Part shown: piece after piece, positions 27,566-37,453 of the stretch | Numbering within the stretch: position 1 is the first letter of the stretch | Layout of the letters: every line of letters starts with the position of its first letter | DNA from: Desulfobacula sp. | Lineage (GTDB): Bacteria > Desulfobacterota > Desulfobacteria > Desulfobacterales > Desulfobacteraceae | Assembly (NCBI GenBank): GCA_018645325.1 | Contig: JABGOU010000003.1 | Span: 1 to 64,000 of the forward strand | DNA length: 64,000 nucleotides | Reading direction: 5' to 3' | Notes under the pieces: model-generated | Told to the model about the DNA's origin: nothing | The model's input: only the letters and a program-made list of their open reading frames with translations | The model's database searches: none | Made by a program: the position numbers and the translations under genes

Positions 27566-27880
27566 ACAATTCGCATGTTTTAAATTTCAGGTAATAAAAT
27601 CGTTAGACGTCATCATTTTTATTGCTTGTTTTAGGAAAACAAATGTGGGTGGCATTTTTCGCTAAAACAATCACAACACGGATGTTTGTTCGTGACCCTC
27701 CCTGTTCGACTCGTAAATATACCATTATTCGGTTATTACGAACAATAACTTTGAATAGTTAGCCTTGACCGAAGATGATTTTTAATTTATTTATAGTTTG
27801 AAAATAAAATTAATTAATTTGAATCTGGTTAATAAGACAGAGCAAAAGTAATAATAAATATGAGAGAGAGGAACATTTAA
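27566..27880. other. Intergenic region between LysR gene and beta-helix gene
   Basis: These 315 bases hold no gene. They contain an imperfect inverted repeat around 27733-27756 (GGTTATT...AATAACT) and GTTCG-containing motifs at 27689-27705 (GTTCGTGACCC) that could be LysR binding sites. The segment just before 27881 is AT-rich with a GAGAGAGG ribosome site. None of these sites can be assigned firmly. Confidence 0.35.
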
Positions 27881-29293
27881 ATGAGCCAGTTAAAAAAGCT
27901 GAACGATAGAATTGTTAGTAGGGTTAATGCTAATTTATCCGAATTTGATTTTGATACCGAGAGTTTTGTAACGAATTCTCTTGAACATGATAAAATGTTG
28001 AAGTTTTATGCCTTTTATGGCATCACATCTCAGCATCCTCTATATTTTCACTTCAGAAATTCTAATATTGCAGGTAGTTATTTTCTTGGCAAATGTTATG
28101 TTGGAAGATCTGCTATTTATAAAAGTGATATTAGGGGGGATGAATTAAAAAGACGAGGAGATGAAATTCGTGGTGCAATGAATATTCCTCTTGTTGAAGA
28201 TGAAATGATCACAATCAAAGATAGTCTTCTTTATAAAACACTTGTTCACAGCAACTCACATAATCTTGAGAGTCCGGAAGAATTCGGTATTCGAAATACG
28301 ATTTCCGCACATTATGCAAATATTCATGGATCAACCCTTGAAGGATGTTTTTTAGGGCCCTTTGCAACTGTGGATTTGATGAATCTTCATTCCTGCATTG
28401 TCGGTAATTTTTCATATGTTCAGGCGGGCGAGTTGTTTCATAGAAAAATTGATCATGGCACAGTGTGGATACGAAGCCAAAACTTTGAGTTTAAATATAG
28501 ATTTAGAAAAGAAATTCTGGACAATTTTGTTGGGGTAAATTCTTTATACCAGCCTCGCGGAATCATCTATGATTTTGTTAAGGATCGTGAACAAGAATTT
28601 GAAAAACTGTTTGATGTGATGAATCTTGAACCGATAGAAGCACCTTCCACATCTGCTGTTAATAGATATGCTGTCGTCAGGGGTAAAACACGCATCGGTG
28701 AGAATGTTCTTGTGTCCCAAAAAGCCTTTTTAGAGAATGCTGTGATTGGGGATGGATCAAATGCTCAGGAGAACACATATATTATCGATTCAACACTGGC
28801 AGGAAATTGTATAACAGCCCATGGTGGAAAAATTATCCATGCAGAGATTGGGCGTGAATCTTTTGTTGGATTTAACTCATTTTTAAATGGGAAGGCTGAT
28901 GCACGAATTGAAATTGGAGAAGGGTGTATCGTTATGCCTCACACCATAATTGATCCTAAAATTCCGATCAAAATACCCAGCGATCATTTGATCTGGGGGT
29001 TTATTGGATCCAAGGACGATATCAAAAATCATACAATCGCATTAGATGATCTTGCAGAAGTTCGGGAAGTTTTGAAAATAGGAAAAATGACTTTTTCTGG
29101 GTTAGGGTCGGTATTTATTGAGGGATTTAAAAAAAGACTTGACCAGATTCTATTGTTAAATGGAGCTTTTTTTAACGATGGTGAAAACCGAGGGCATGCC
29201 CAGGATGATCAAAACATATCATTTAATCTCATTCAACCGTACAGAACAGGAGAACGCAAAGGATTGTATCCATCTATTAGGATAAAACCATAG
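27881..29293 (+). CDS. Left-handed beta-helix (hexapeptide-repeat) protein
   Basis: The 470-residue protein shows hexapeptide-type repeats of a left-handed beta-helix in the N-terminal part (NSNIAGSYFLGKCYVGRSAI, then STLEGCFLGPFATVDLMNL) and again at residues about 265-365 (GKTRIGENVLVSQKAFLENA, NAVIGDGSNAQENTYIIDST). This fold is typical of acyl- and nucleotidyl-transferases, but no nucleotidyl-transferase domain is visible. The enzyme activity is unknown. It is the only gene between the NhaR-like regulator and the minus-strand operon. Start ATG 27881 has a clear ribosome site. Confidence 0.75.
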   Translation: MSQLKKLNDRIVSRVNANLSEFDFDTESFVTNSLEHDKMLKFYAFYGITSQHPLYFHFRNSNIAGSYFLGKCYVGRSAIYKSDIRGDELKRRGDEIRGAMNIPLVEDEMITIKDSLLYKTLVHSNSHNLESPEEFGIRNTISAHYANIHGSTLEGCFLGPFATVDLMNLHSCIVGNFSYVQAGELFHRKIDHGTVWIRSQNFEFKYRFRKEILDNFVGVNSLYQPRGIIYDFVKDREQEFEKLFDVMNLEPIEAPSTSAVNRYAVVRGKTRIGENVLVSQKAFLENAVIGDGSNAQENTYIIDSTLAGNCITAHGGKIIHAEIGRESFVGFNSFLNGKADARIEIGEGCIVMPHTIIDPKIPIKIPSDHLIWGFIGSKDDIKNHTIALDDLAEVREVLKIGKMTFSGLGSVFIEGFKKRLDQILLLNGAFFNDGENRGHAQDDQNISFNLIQPYRTGERKGLYPSIRIKP

Positions 29294-29577
29294 CTTGTCA
29301 AAGAACAAATAAATATAGGAAGATTTGGCAGTTCTCGGCTATGCAGTACAAAGTAAAATTGGTATAACTTTGTATTAAAGGGTTAAGCATGAGGGTTACC
29401 TCCATTGAGGTGAATTGATTTTCGGTGGAATTATCGTTTCAATAGTTTTTAGTATCCTGAAGAATTTGGGGATAAAAAATCTTCTGACAGGGACAATTAA
29501 TCATAACTCAGGCATTCCAGAATTCATTCTACCACTTTTTCTATTAAGGCGGTTCTGTTTGGGCGGGTTCCTAAACC

Positions 29578-30630
29578 TTATCTGTAATTTTCAAAAATTT
29601 TTTGCAGGGTCTGGTTTCCGGGGCATAACTCCTTTTTTGTCAATGTGTTCAACGGTTTATCCGTGGTCTCGAGAATATCATGGGTGTCCTTAAGGGTTTC
29701 GTTGACATGAAGAATTCCCGTGAGGATCTGTCCCTTTTCCCGGTGGTGTTCCAGTGCATTGACTGCCACGCGTTTTTTGGTGACATCAAAAGAATTGTCG
29801 CTTTTGTGAAGATGGATAGCACTGCCGTCATGCAGTGACACCGACTGGGTTGCCCCCTGTTCATATTGGGCAGTTATTTCCTTTTGTTGGGGGATAAAGT
29901 CAACGGTGGCGGTGGCCTCCATATGGTCACGGATCCAGTGGTAGCTCTTGGTGGAGGTTTGGGTATTGTTAAAGGTGACACAGGGGGAGATCACATCAAC
30001 CAGGGCAAATCCTTTGTGCCCTATGGCTGCCTTTAAAAGCGGGACCAGTTGTTCCTTGTCCCCTGAAAATCCCCGGGCTACAAAACTAGCCCCCAGTTGA
30101 ACCGCCATTTCGCATAGATCAATGGCTTCAAATGGATTTGGCTGTCCTTTCCTGCTGGAGGACCCCTTGTCTGCCGTGGCCGAATCCTGGCCCTTGGTGA
30201 GCCCGTAACAGCCGTTGTTCATGACAATATAGACCATGTTCAGATTTCGCCGGGCAACGTGGACAAATTGTCCCATGCCGATGGAGGCGGTATCTCCGTC
30301 GCCGGAAACCCCGATATAGAGTAGGTCTTTATTGGCCATGTTGGCGCCGGTGGCAACCGAGGGCATCCGGCCGTGGACCGAGTTGAACCCGTGGGATCTG
30401 CCTAAGAAATAGGCAGGTGTCTTGGAGGAACACCCGATCCCGGACAATTTAGCCACCCTATGGGGTTCTATAGACAGTTCAAAGCAGGCCTGGATAATGG
30501 AATTACTGATGGAATCATGGCCGCAACCGGCACACAGGGTGGAGTCCAAGCCTTCATAATCCCGGCGGGTATATCCCAGGTTATTTTTCGGCAGGTCTGG
30601 ATGGCGGAATACAGGACGTTTCGAATTCAT
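29578..30630 (-). CDS. 2-oxoacid:ferredoxin oxidoreductase, beta subunit
   Basis: The 350-residue subunit binds thiamine pyrophosphate. Cluster ligands are in LCAGCGHDSI and CSSKTPAYF; the TPP motif is VSGDGDTASIGMGQFVHVAR followed by NNGCYGLTKGQ. The enzyme oxidatively decarboxylates a 2-oxoacid, probably 2-oxoglutarate or a related acid, and reduces ferredoxin. The last ~70 residues are an extension rich in hydrophilic sequence. It overlaps the alpha-subunit gene by 4 bp and ends the three-gene minus-strand operon. Confidence 0.92.
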   Translation of the reverse strand: MNSKRPVFRHPDLPKNNLGYTRRDYEGLDSTLCAGCGHDSISNSIIQACFELSIEPHRVAKLSGIGCSSKTPAYFLGRSHGFNSVHGRMPSVATGANMANKDLLYIGVSGDGDTASIGMGQFVHVARRNLNMVYIVMNNGCYGLTKGQDSATADKGSSSRKGQPNPFEAIDLCEMAVQLGASFVARGFSGDKEQLVPLLKAAIGHKGFALVDVISPCVTFNNTQTSTKSYHWIRDHMEATATVDFIPQQKEITAQYEQGATQSVSLHDGSAIHLHKSDNSFDVTKKRVAVNALEHHREKGQILTGILHVNETLKDTHDILETTDKPLNTLTKKELCPGNQTLQKIFENYR

Positions 30631-32453
30631 GCCGCACCTCCTTTGGGGGTCTTTGCCAGCACCGCTTCAATGGACTGGCTGATATATCTTGCATCAATGG
30701 GTGTGCCGTCGATATGGGTAACTGAAACCAGCTTGTTCAGGACAATACCCAGTTCATTGATCAACAGAGTTCGCATCTGTCCGTCCCGGTTCTGTTCGAT
30801 CACAAAAAGTTTTTTGTGCTGGTCAATAAACTCCAAGACCTCGTCCTGGAAGGGAAAGCCTCTCAGACGCATGGTGTCCAGGGCAATCCCCTTTTTGTCG
30901 AGCATCTCTATGGCCTCATAGGTGGCATAGGTGCTGGTGCCGAAAAAGATGGCGCCCCAGGTCGCAGGCTTGCCACTGCGTTTAATCCGGGGGGCCGGCA
31001 CAAGGGTTCTGGCGGTGACCCATTTTCTGGACAGCCGCTCCATACACCGTTTATAGGCGTCGGTATCCTCGGTATATACCGCATATTCGTCATGGGAGGA
31101 CCCCCGGGTGAAATAGGCACCTTTTTCCGGGTGAGTCCCAGGATAGGTCCGGTAGCAGATCCCGTCGCCGTCACGGTCCAGATACCTGCCCCAGTCTTCG
31201 GTCATGGATTCAAGCTGATCTTTATCAAGGACTTTTCCCCGGCGGTAGTTGCGCTTGTCATCCCATTCCATGGGAAGACAGACATGGTCATTCATGCCAA
31301 GATCCAGATCGCTCATGAGAATTACCGGGGTCTGAAGTGTTTCGGCTATATCAAAGCTGTCCCCAGCCATTTCAAAGCATTCTTTGGGGTCACAGGGAAA
31401 CAGCAGCACATGTTTGGTGTCGCCGTGGGAGGCATAGGCACAGGCCAGGGTGTCTGACTGCTGGGTCCGTGTGGGCATGCCTGTACTGGGGCCTGCTCTC
31501 TGGACATTCACCACCACCACGGGAATTTCGGCAAAATAGGCCAGGCCCAGCAATTCATTCATTAACGAGATTCCGGGTCCTGAGGTAGCAGTAAAGGACC
31601 GGGCGCCGTTCCAGGCACCTCCCACAGCAATCCCAAGGGCAGCCAACTCATCTTCTGCCTGGATAATGGCGGCTTTTCTTTTTCCGGATTCATCCAGCCT
31701 ATGCTGCCGGGTAAACTTGTCAAAAGCTTCAATCACGGAGGTGGAAGGGGTGATGGGATACCACCCGGCAACAGTTGCCCCGCCGTACACAGCCCCCAGG
31801 GCCGTGGCACTGTTGCCGTCCATCAGGATATGGGTGGAAAGTTTGTTGCTGCGCTTTACGGAAAGCTTGCACGCACCGGGAAAATGGTCTGATGCGTATT
31901 TAAAGCCCAGTTCCAGGGCACGGATATTGGGGACTGCCAGCTTGGGTTTTTTGCTGAACTGTTTTGCAATGGAATCGGTGAGAACGGAAAAATCCATATC
32001 CAGCAGGTGGGCCAGCGCCCCCACATAAATGATGTTTTTCAGCAGGGGCCGCAGTTTGGGATTCTCGATCTCCCGGTTGCAGATATCGGTCAGGGGCATG
32101 CCGAGAAGGGTGATATCCTTGCGTTTGTAATGACCGGACAACGCCCGTGTGGAATCGTAGAAAAAATATCCCCCGGGCAGAAGGTCGTCGTAATCCTTTT
32201 CAAGGGTCTGGCCATTGACTGCAACAATGAAGTCATACCCGCCCCTACGGCCCTGATAGCCTTGTTCGCTGACCCGGACTTCATACCAGGTGGGCAGGCC
32301 CTGTATGTTGGAGGGGAAAATATTTTTGGGGCTCACCGGAACCCCCAGCCTGAAAACCGCCTTTGCAAACAAATTGTTGGCACTGGCAGAACCGGACCCG
32401 TTCACATTGGCAAATCGGATAACAAAATCATTTATACGTTTGAGATTTTTCAT
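30627..32453 (-). CDS. 2-oxoacid:ferredoxin oxidoreductase, gamma-alpha fusion subunit
   Basis: The 608-residue chain has an N-terminal gamma domain (residues about 10-185, RFANVNGSGSASANNLFAKA) fused to the alpha domain (residues about 215-600), which holds GNSATALGAVYGGATVAGWY, the TPP-proximal PITPSTSVIEAF and GPGISLMNELLGLAYFAEIP. Domain fusion of this kind is common for 2-oxoglutarate/indolepyruvate-type enzymes. Substrate is not certain. It overlaps both neighbours by 4 bp, so synthesis is coupled. Confidence 0.92.
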   Translation of the reverse strand: MKNLKRINDFVIRFANVNGSGSASANNLFAKAVFRLGVPVSPKNIFPSNIQGLPTWYEVRVSEQGYQGRRGGYDFIVAVNGQTLEKDYDDLLPGGYFFYDSTRALSGHYKRKDITLLGMPLTDICNREIENPKLRPLLKNIIYVGALAHLLDMDFSVLTDSIAKQFSKKPKLAVPNIRALELGFKYASDHFPGACKLSVKRSNKLSTHILMDGNSATALGAVYGGATVAGWYPITPSTSVIEAFDKFTRQHRLDESGKRKAAIIQAEDELAALGIAVGGAWNGARSFTATSGPGISLMNELLGLAYFAEIPVVVVNVQRAGPSTGMPTRTQQSDTLACAYASHGDTKHVLLFPCDPKECFEMAGDSFDIAETLQTPVILMSDLDLGMNDHVCLPMEWDDKRNYRRGKVLDKDQLESMTEDWGRYLDRDGDGICYRTYPGTHPEKGAYFTRGSSHDEYAVYTEDTDAYKRCMERLSRKWVTARTLVPAPRIKRSGKPATWGAIFFGTSTYATYEAIEMLDKKGIALDTMRLRGFPFQDEVLEFIDQHKKLFVIEQNRDGQMRTLLINELGIVLNKLVSVTHIDGTPIDARYISQSIEAVLAKTPKGGAA

Positions 32454-34195
32454 CTTTGCCCTGCCTTTGAGGGGTTATAGGTGTATTTTTGCATGTCCCA
32501 GGCAGCCGTTGGACACCGTTCTGCACACAGCCCGCAATGAAGGCACAGGTCTTCATCTTTTACCATCACCCGTCCGGTGGGAAGCGTATCAGACACATAC
32601 AGGGGCTGGGTTTTGTTTTTTGCAGGAATTAAAAGACGGGATCTTAAGTCCTCTTCCTCCCCGTTTTTAAGAAAATTGATGCAGGTGGTGGGACAGACAT
32701 CAACACAGGCATCGCATTCAATGCACTCTTTCACGGCAAAAACAGTCTGGATATCACAATTGAGGCAGCGCAGGGATTCCTTTAAACCGACTTTCGGGTT
32801 GAACCCCAGCTCCACTTCCAGGAGACGGTCCTTTATGGACTTCACCTTTGGCACCATGGGAACCTTCTGTCGCATCTCATCGGAGACCTGGCTGTTGTAC
32901 ATCCAGTCATGGAGTCCCATTTTCTGACCGGCAAGTGTGGTAAAGGGCAAAGGTCGCTTTTTAAGTTCTTTTCCATTGCAGAACAGGTCAATGGAGACGG
33001 CTGCCTCGTGACCATGGGCCACTGCAGTGATCACATTCCTGGGTCCAAAGGCGGCATCACCGCCGAAAAAAACATGGCCAAGGCCAGACTGGAAGGTGAG
33101 TTCATCCACCCGGGGCCTGCCCTGATCATCAAAGGTTATTCCGATATCGGTTTCAATCCAGGGAAAGGCATTCTGCTGTCCCACGGCCAGCAGGACTTCA
33201 TCGCAGGGGATGAAAACTATTTCCTGATCGGCCTTGTCTGACTGCTGCTTTTTGAAATTAATCCCCTTTAACTGGGTACCCTTCATGATAAATTCTATTG
33301 GGGAGAGGTGCTCTAAAATGGGGATATCCTCTCTGATGGCATCTTCAATCTCCCAGGGGGAGGCTTTCATGTTTTCACGGGTTCCCCGGATGATCACCTT
33401 GACCTGTTTCCCCCCAAGCCTGCGGGCGGTCCTGCAGCAGTCCATGGCTGTGTTGCCCCCGCCGATCACAAGGGTTGTTTTGCCGGTTTTTTTGGTATGG
33501 CCATATTGAACCCCGGCCAACCATTCAATGCCCACATGTACAAAATCCTTTGCCGCCTGCCTGCCGGGAAGGTCAAGGTCCCGGCCCCTTGGCGCACCGG
33601 TTCCCACAAAAACGGCATCATGGCCCTTGGCAAGAAAGTCCTTCATGCTGGGGATATAGGTATTCAAATGGGCGTTCACCCCCATGGAAAGAATGGCGTT
33701 CACCTCTTCATCCAGCACTTTTTTGGGCAGCCTGAAAGAGGGCACCTGGCTTCGGACAAACCCGCCGGCCTCGGGCTGATCATCATAGAGATCAATGCTG
33801 TAGCCCAGGCGCAAAAGATCCCTGGCCACGGTAAGAGAGGCCGGTCCCCCGCCTATAAGGGCTATTTTCTTCCCATTTTTTTGGGTTGAAGGCCCGGGCA
33901 TACGACTTTTCACATCCCCCTTGTTATCTGCACAAACCCGCTTGAGCCGGCAGATGGCCACAGCCTTTTCTTCTACCCGGTCTCTTCGACAGGCCGGTTC
34001 GCAGGGCCTGTCACAGACACGGCCCAGAATCCCCGGAAAAACATTGGATTCCCAGTTGATCATATAGGCATCGGCATATCTTTTTTCAGCAATCAGCCTT
34101 ATGTATTCGGGTACAGGGGTGTGTGCCGGACATGCAAACTGGCAGTCGATGACGCGATGAAAATATTCAGAGTCTTTAATATCCGTTGGTTTCAA
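32450..34195 (-). CDS. GltD-like FAD/NAD(P)-binding protein with C-terminal ferredoxin domain
   Basis: The 581-residue protein is like the small subunit of glutamate synthase. The N-terminal Cys-rich region (CQFACPAHTPVPEY, GRVCDRPCEPACRR) binds Fe-S clusters. Two nucleotide-binding folds follow: FAD (IALIGGGPASLTVARDLL) and NAD(P)H (TLVIGGGNTAMDCCRTAR). A C-terminal dicluster ferredoxin domain has CIECDACVDVCP and CLHCGLCAERCP. No glutamate synthase large subunit is present, so it probably links the 2-oxoacid oxidoreductase to NAD(P)H. It is the first gene of the minus-strand operon, and the operon is clearly more GC-rich than its neighbours. Confidence 0.88.
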   Translation of the reverse strand: MKPTDIKDSEYFHRVIDCQFACPAHTPVPEYIRLIAEKRYADAYMINWESNVFPGILGRVCDRPCEPACRRDRVEEKAVAICRLKRVCADNKGDVKSRMPGPSTQKNGKKIALIGGGPASLTVARDLLRLGYSIDLYDDQPEAGGFVRSQVPSFRLPKKVLDEEVNAILSMGVNAHLNTYIPSMKDFLAKGHDAVFVGTGAPRGRDLDLPGRQAAKDFVHVGIEWLAGVQYGHTKKTGKTTLVIGGGNTAMDCCRTARRLGGKQVKVIIRGTRENMKASPWEIEDAIREDIPILEHLSPIEFIMKGTQLKGINFKKQQSDKADQEIVFIPCDEVLLAVGQQNAFPWIETDIGITFDDQGRPRVDELTFQSGLGHVFFGGDAAFGPRNVITAVAHGHEAAVSIDLFCNGKELKKRPLPFTTLAGQKMGLHDWMYNSQVSDEMRQKVPMVPKVKSIKDRLLEVELGFNPKVGLKESLRCLNCDIQTVFAVKECIECDACVDVCPTTCINFLKNGEEEDLRSRLLIPAKNKTQPLYVSDTLPTGRVMVKDEDLCLHCGLCAERCPTAAWDMQKYTYNPSKAGQR

Positions 34196-34655
34196 TGCCT
34201 TTTCTCTCTTTTTTAAAGGTGTTTTAAAATATGGTTATATATATAAACCATACTAGCGTTCTTGGAAAGCACCTTGTTCAGTCTTTAATATCCCTTACCG
34301 GCCTTACACGGTTGCCCATGGTGTGAGATCTGCGGGATCTGCGGGATCAGGCGGGGTAAACTCGCAACAAAATAAACTGGCTACATAATTGGAGATACAT
34401 TTTATAGTCATTGGAATCCAGGAAAATAATTTTCAGGATTTTTCTAAAACGTGATCAGTATTATGTATGCTAGTAGGGAAGGATGCCTTATGATGTTTTT
34501 TGTATCATAAAAATCACAGTACAATAAATAGTGGTGTACGACAAATATATTTTCAAACTGGAAAACCGGTTAAATATCGGCTATATTATTAAAACAATCG
34601 AGATTCCTTCAAGGACGATTCAAAAAAATAAAGGATTGGATTATAGGATGTATCA
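34196..34655. other. Divergent intergenic region (kor-like operon / tex)
   Basis: These 460 bases separate the minus-strand operon from tex. Structure seen: TATGGTT...AACCATA at 34231-34253 with a TA-rich centre, 36 bp upstream of the operon's start codon and well placed as operator or promoter; a double GATCTGCGG at about 34328-34346; and a hairpin TTATGAT (34488-34494)/ATCATAA (34504-34510) with As after it. No gene is visible. Confidence 0.5.
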
Positions 34656-36788
34656 ATGAAAATAATTAATAGTATAAGCTTGGAAATGAAATTGGGGCAA
34701 GCACAGGTTTCAGCAGTTGCGCAATTGCTGGAACAGGGTGCCACAATTCCTTTTATTGCCCGGTATCGAAAAGAAAAGACCGGATCCCTTGATGAAGTCG
34801 TAATTGCGGCCATTCGAGACCGGATTGAACAATTGAATGCTTTAAATGATAGAAAAGAGTCCATACTCAAGTCTTTAAAAGAACGTGAACTTTTAACACC
34901 AGGCCTGTTGGCAGACATACAAAATGCCGATTCAATGATCGATCTTGAGGATTATTATGAAAAATTTCGGCCAAAGAAAACAACCCGGGCACAAATGGCA
35001 AAGGAAAAAGGCCTGGAACCTTTTGCCATATTCCTTTTGAATCAATCAGACCATGATCCTTTGGTTGAAGCTGAAAAATATATTTTAATGGAAAAAGAAG
35101 TTGAATCTGTTGAAGATGCTCTATCAGGTGCCAGGGATATTATTGCGGAAATTATTAATGAAGATGTGCAAATAAGGGGTAGTGTAAGAGAGTTGTTTTT
35201 AAAGAATGCACAAATTCGATCCAGGGTAAAAAAAGGAAAACAAGAGGAGGGTATAAAATTTAAGGATTACTTTGACTGGACTGAAATTGCCTGCAAGGCG
35301 CCGTCCCACAGGATACTGGCTATGCTCAGGGGGCAAAAAGAGTCGATTCTTACTATGCATATTCTGCCCGGGGAAGAAACAGCTTTATTCCTTATTGAAA
35401 AACTATATATAAAAAATCAATCCAGATCAGCACTGGAAGTTAAAAAAGCCATCAAAGACAGTTATAAAAGATTATTATCCAAATCAATTGAAAAAGAATA
35501 TATTCATCAATTAAAATCAACAGCAGATGAAACTGCCATCAGTATTTTTGCAGGAAACTTAAAAGAACTTTTATTGTCCGCCCCCATGGGTCAGAAAAAA
35601 ATTCTTGCCATTGATCCAGGATTTAGAACAGGCTGTAAGGTGGTCTGTCTTGATGCTCAGGGACAACTTGTGCATCACGATCTGATCTTTCCCCATCAAA
35701 ATAATGATGGAAAAGCAAAAAAAATCATATTAAATATTGTAAAAACATATAAAATTGAGGCTATTGCAATTGGTAATGGAACAGCAGGACGGGAGACCGA
35801 GGCCTTTATAAAGGGACTTGACTTAGATACCAGTATTCATATCGTCATGGTGGATGAGAGCGGGGCTTCCATTTATTCGGCATCAAAAACCGCCCGGGAG
35901 GAATTTCCTGATTACGATATCACGGTCAGAGGAGCTATTTCCATTGGCAGGAGGCTTCTTGATCCATTGGCTGAGCTTGTCAAACTGGATCCAAAATCCA
36001 TTGGAGTGGGCCAGTATCAGCATGATGTGGATCAAAAATTATTAAAAAAATCCCTGGACGATGTGGTGATATCCTGTGTGAATAAGGTCGGGGTTGAGGC
36101 CAACACAGCCAGCAGGAAATTACTTGCCCATGTATCAGGTTTCAATGATACCATTGCGGCCAATATGGTGAGGTTTCGCAATGAAAATGGCCCTTTCAGA
36201 TCAAGAAGAGAATTTTTAAAGGTGCCAAGGCTTGGACCAAAGGCATTTGAGCAGGCAGCAGGTTTTTTAAGAATTCATAATGCAGCCAGCCCTCTTGATA
36301 GAAGCGGCATACATCCGGAAGCCTATCCAATTGTTAAAAAAATGGCCGCAGACGCCGGGCTCGGCATGGAAGATCTTATGAGCAATGCCTTTGAGATCAA
36401 AAAGATTAAACTGACCTATTATGTTAGTGATATAGTTGGTATGCCCACACTAAAAGATATTGTAAAAGAGCTTGCAAGCCCGGGGCGTGACCCCAGAAAA
36501 GAGTTTCAGGCATTTTCCTTTGATGATACCATCCATGATATCAAAGATCTTGTACCCGGGATGAGGGTACCGGGTATCGTGACAAATGTTACAGCTTTTG
36601 GTGCCTTTGTGGACATCGGGGTTCATCAGGATGGCCTTGTTCATATCAGTCAGATGGCAGATCGTTTTGTAAAAGACCCCAATGAGATTGTTCTTGTCCG
36701 GCAGACGATTATGGCAACCATTCTGGAAGTGGATGTAAAAAGAAAAAGAATCTCTCTTTCCATGAAGGAAAAAGAAATCCTGTCTTGA
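34656..36788 (+). CDS. tex: Tex-family transcription accessory protein
   Basis: The 710-residue nucleic-acid-binding protein has the Tex layout: helical N-terminal part (residues 1-300), YqgF/RNase H-like domain (ILAIDPGFRTGCKVVCLDAQ), helix-hairpin-helix region (ANMVRFRNENGPF...LKVPRLGPKAFEQAAGF) and a C-terminal S1 domain (GIVTNVTAFGAFVDIGVHQD). Tex proteins bind RNA and affect transcription and stress responses. Length is about that of characterised Tex (about 730-785 residues). ATG 34656 is supported by AGGATG upstream. Confidence 0.95.
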   Translation: MKIINSISLEMKLGQAQVSAVAQLLEQGATIPFIARYRKEKTGSLDEVVIAAIRDRIEQLNALNDRKESILKSLKERELLTPGLLADIQNADSMIDLEDYYEKFRPKKTTRAQMAKEKGLEPFAIFLLNQSDHDPLVEAEKYILMEKEVESVEDALSGARDIIAEIINEDVQIRGSVRELFLKNAQIRSRVKKGKQEEGIKFKDYFDWTEIACKAPSHRILAMLRGQKESILTMHILPGEETALFLIEKLYIKNQSRSALEVKKAIKDSYKRLLSKSIEKEYIHQLKSTADETAISIFAGNLKELLLSAPMGQKKILAIDPGFRTGCKVVCLDAQGQLVHHDLIFPHQNNDGKAKKIILNIVKTYKIEAIAIGNGTAGRETEAFIKGLDLDTSIHIVMVDESGASIYSASKTAREEFPDYDITVRGAISIGRRLLDPLAELVKLDPKSIGVGQYQHDVDQKLLKKSLDDVVISCVNKVGVEANTASRKLLAHVSGFNDTIAANMVRFRNENGPFRSRREFLKVPRLGPKAFEQAAGFLRIHNAASPLDRSGIHPEAYPIVKKMAADAGLGMEDLMSNAFEIKKIKLTYYVSDIVGMPTLKDIVKELASPGRDPRKEFQAFSFDDTIHDIKDLVPGMRVPGIVTNVTAFGAFVDIGVHQDGLVHISQMADRFVKDPNEIVLVRQTIMATILEVDVKRKRISLSMKEKEILS

Positions 36789-36875
36789 AATAGTTAATCC
36801 AGCCATTACAATTAGAAAAGAGAAAATTTTAGATACCTTTAAATTTAAATAGTTTTTATAAAAAAGGAGATATAC

Positions 36876-37373
36876 ATGGCCACTACAAAATTAGCAGGAA
36901 ACAAAATCCATTTGGCAGGAGAATTTCCAGGTAAAGAAACAAGTGTGAAAAACTTTATTGCAGTCAAACAGGATTTATCAGAATTTTCACTGGAGGAGTT
37001 TTCCGGGAAACGAAAAATTTTAAATATTTTCCCCAGCATTGATACAGATGTTTGCGCAACTTCTGTCAGAACCTTTAATAAAAAAGCATCAGAACTTGAA
37101 AATATTCAGGTTATATGCCTTTCCTTTGACCTGCCCTTTGCATTTAAACGCTTCTGTGGTGCAGAAGGAATAGACAATGTGCTGACAGGTTCGCTGTTTC
37201 GCCACCCAGAGTTTGCAGAGGATTATGGCCTTTTGATTCAAGAAGGCCCATTAAAGGGATTGACGGCAAGAGCCGTTATTGTTCTGGATGAGAACAATAT
37301 TGTTTTGCATACTGAACTTGTGGATGACATCACCCATGAACCCGATTATGGCGCAGCACTGGCAGTTGTATAA
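36876..37373 (+). CDS. tpx: Thiol peroxidase (Tpx type)
   Basis: The 165-residue protein is an atypical 2-Cys peroxiredoxin. The peroxidatic Cys is in PSIDTDVCATSVRTFN near residue 60, and a second Cys (KRFCGAEGIDNV, near residue 94) is at the usual resolving position. It would reduce peroxides with thioredoxin in the cytoplasm. AAGGAGA lies before ATG 36876. The gene is 87 bp after tex and may be co-transcribed, a sensible pairing for oxygen stress in an anaerobe. Confidence 0.95.
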   Translation: MATTKLAGNKIHLAGEFPGKETSVKNFIAVKQDLSEFSLEEFSGKRKILNIFPSIDTDVCATSVRTFNKKASELENIQVICLSFDLPFAFKRFCGAEGIDNVLTGSLFRHPEFAEDYGLLIQEGPLKGLTARAVIVLDENNIVLHTELVDDITHEPDYGAALAVV

Positions 37374-37453
37374 GCTTAAATAAATATTTTTTATTCAGGT
37401 GATCTTAAGTGTCAATGGTAATCACAGGTTTTTTGCCGAGGCAAACTTTGATC

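Noticed and set aside
29415..29693. Plus-strand 92-residue frame overlapping the 3' end of the beta subunit gene
   Set aside because: It overlaps a conserved gene on the other strand and has no ribosome site or family match.
30816..31457. Long plus-strand frame opposite the 2-oxoacid oxidoreductase alpha gene
   Set aside because: Long antisense frames are expected in GC-rich genes; the minus-strand product is a well-conserved enzyme.
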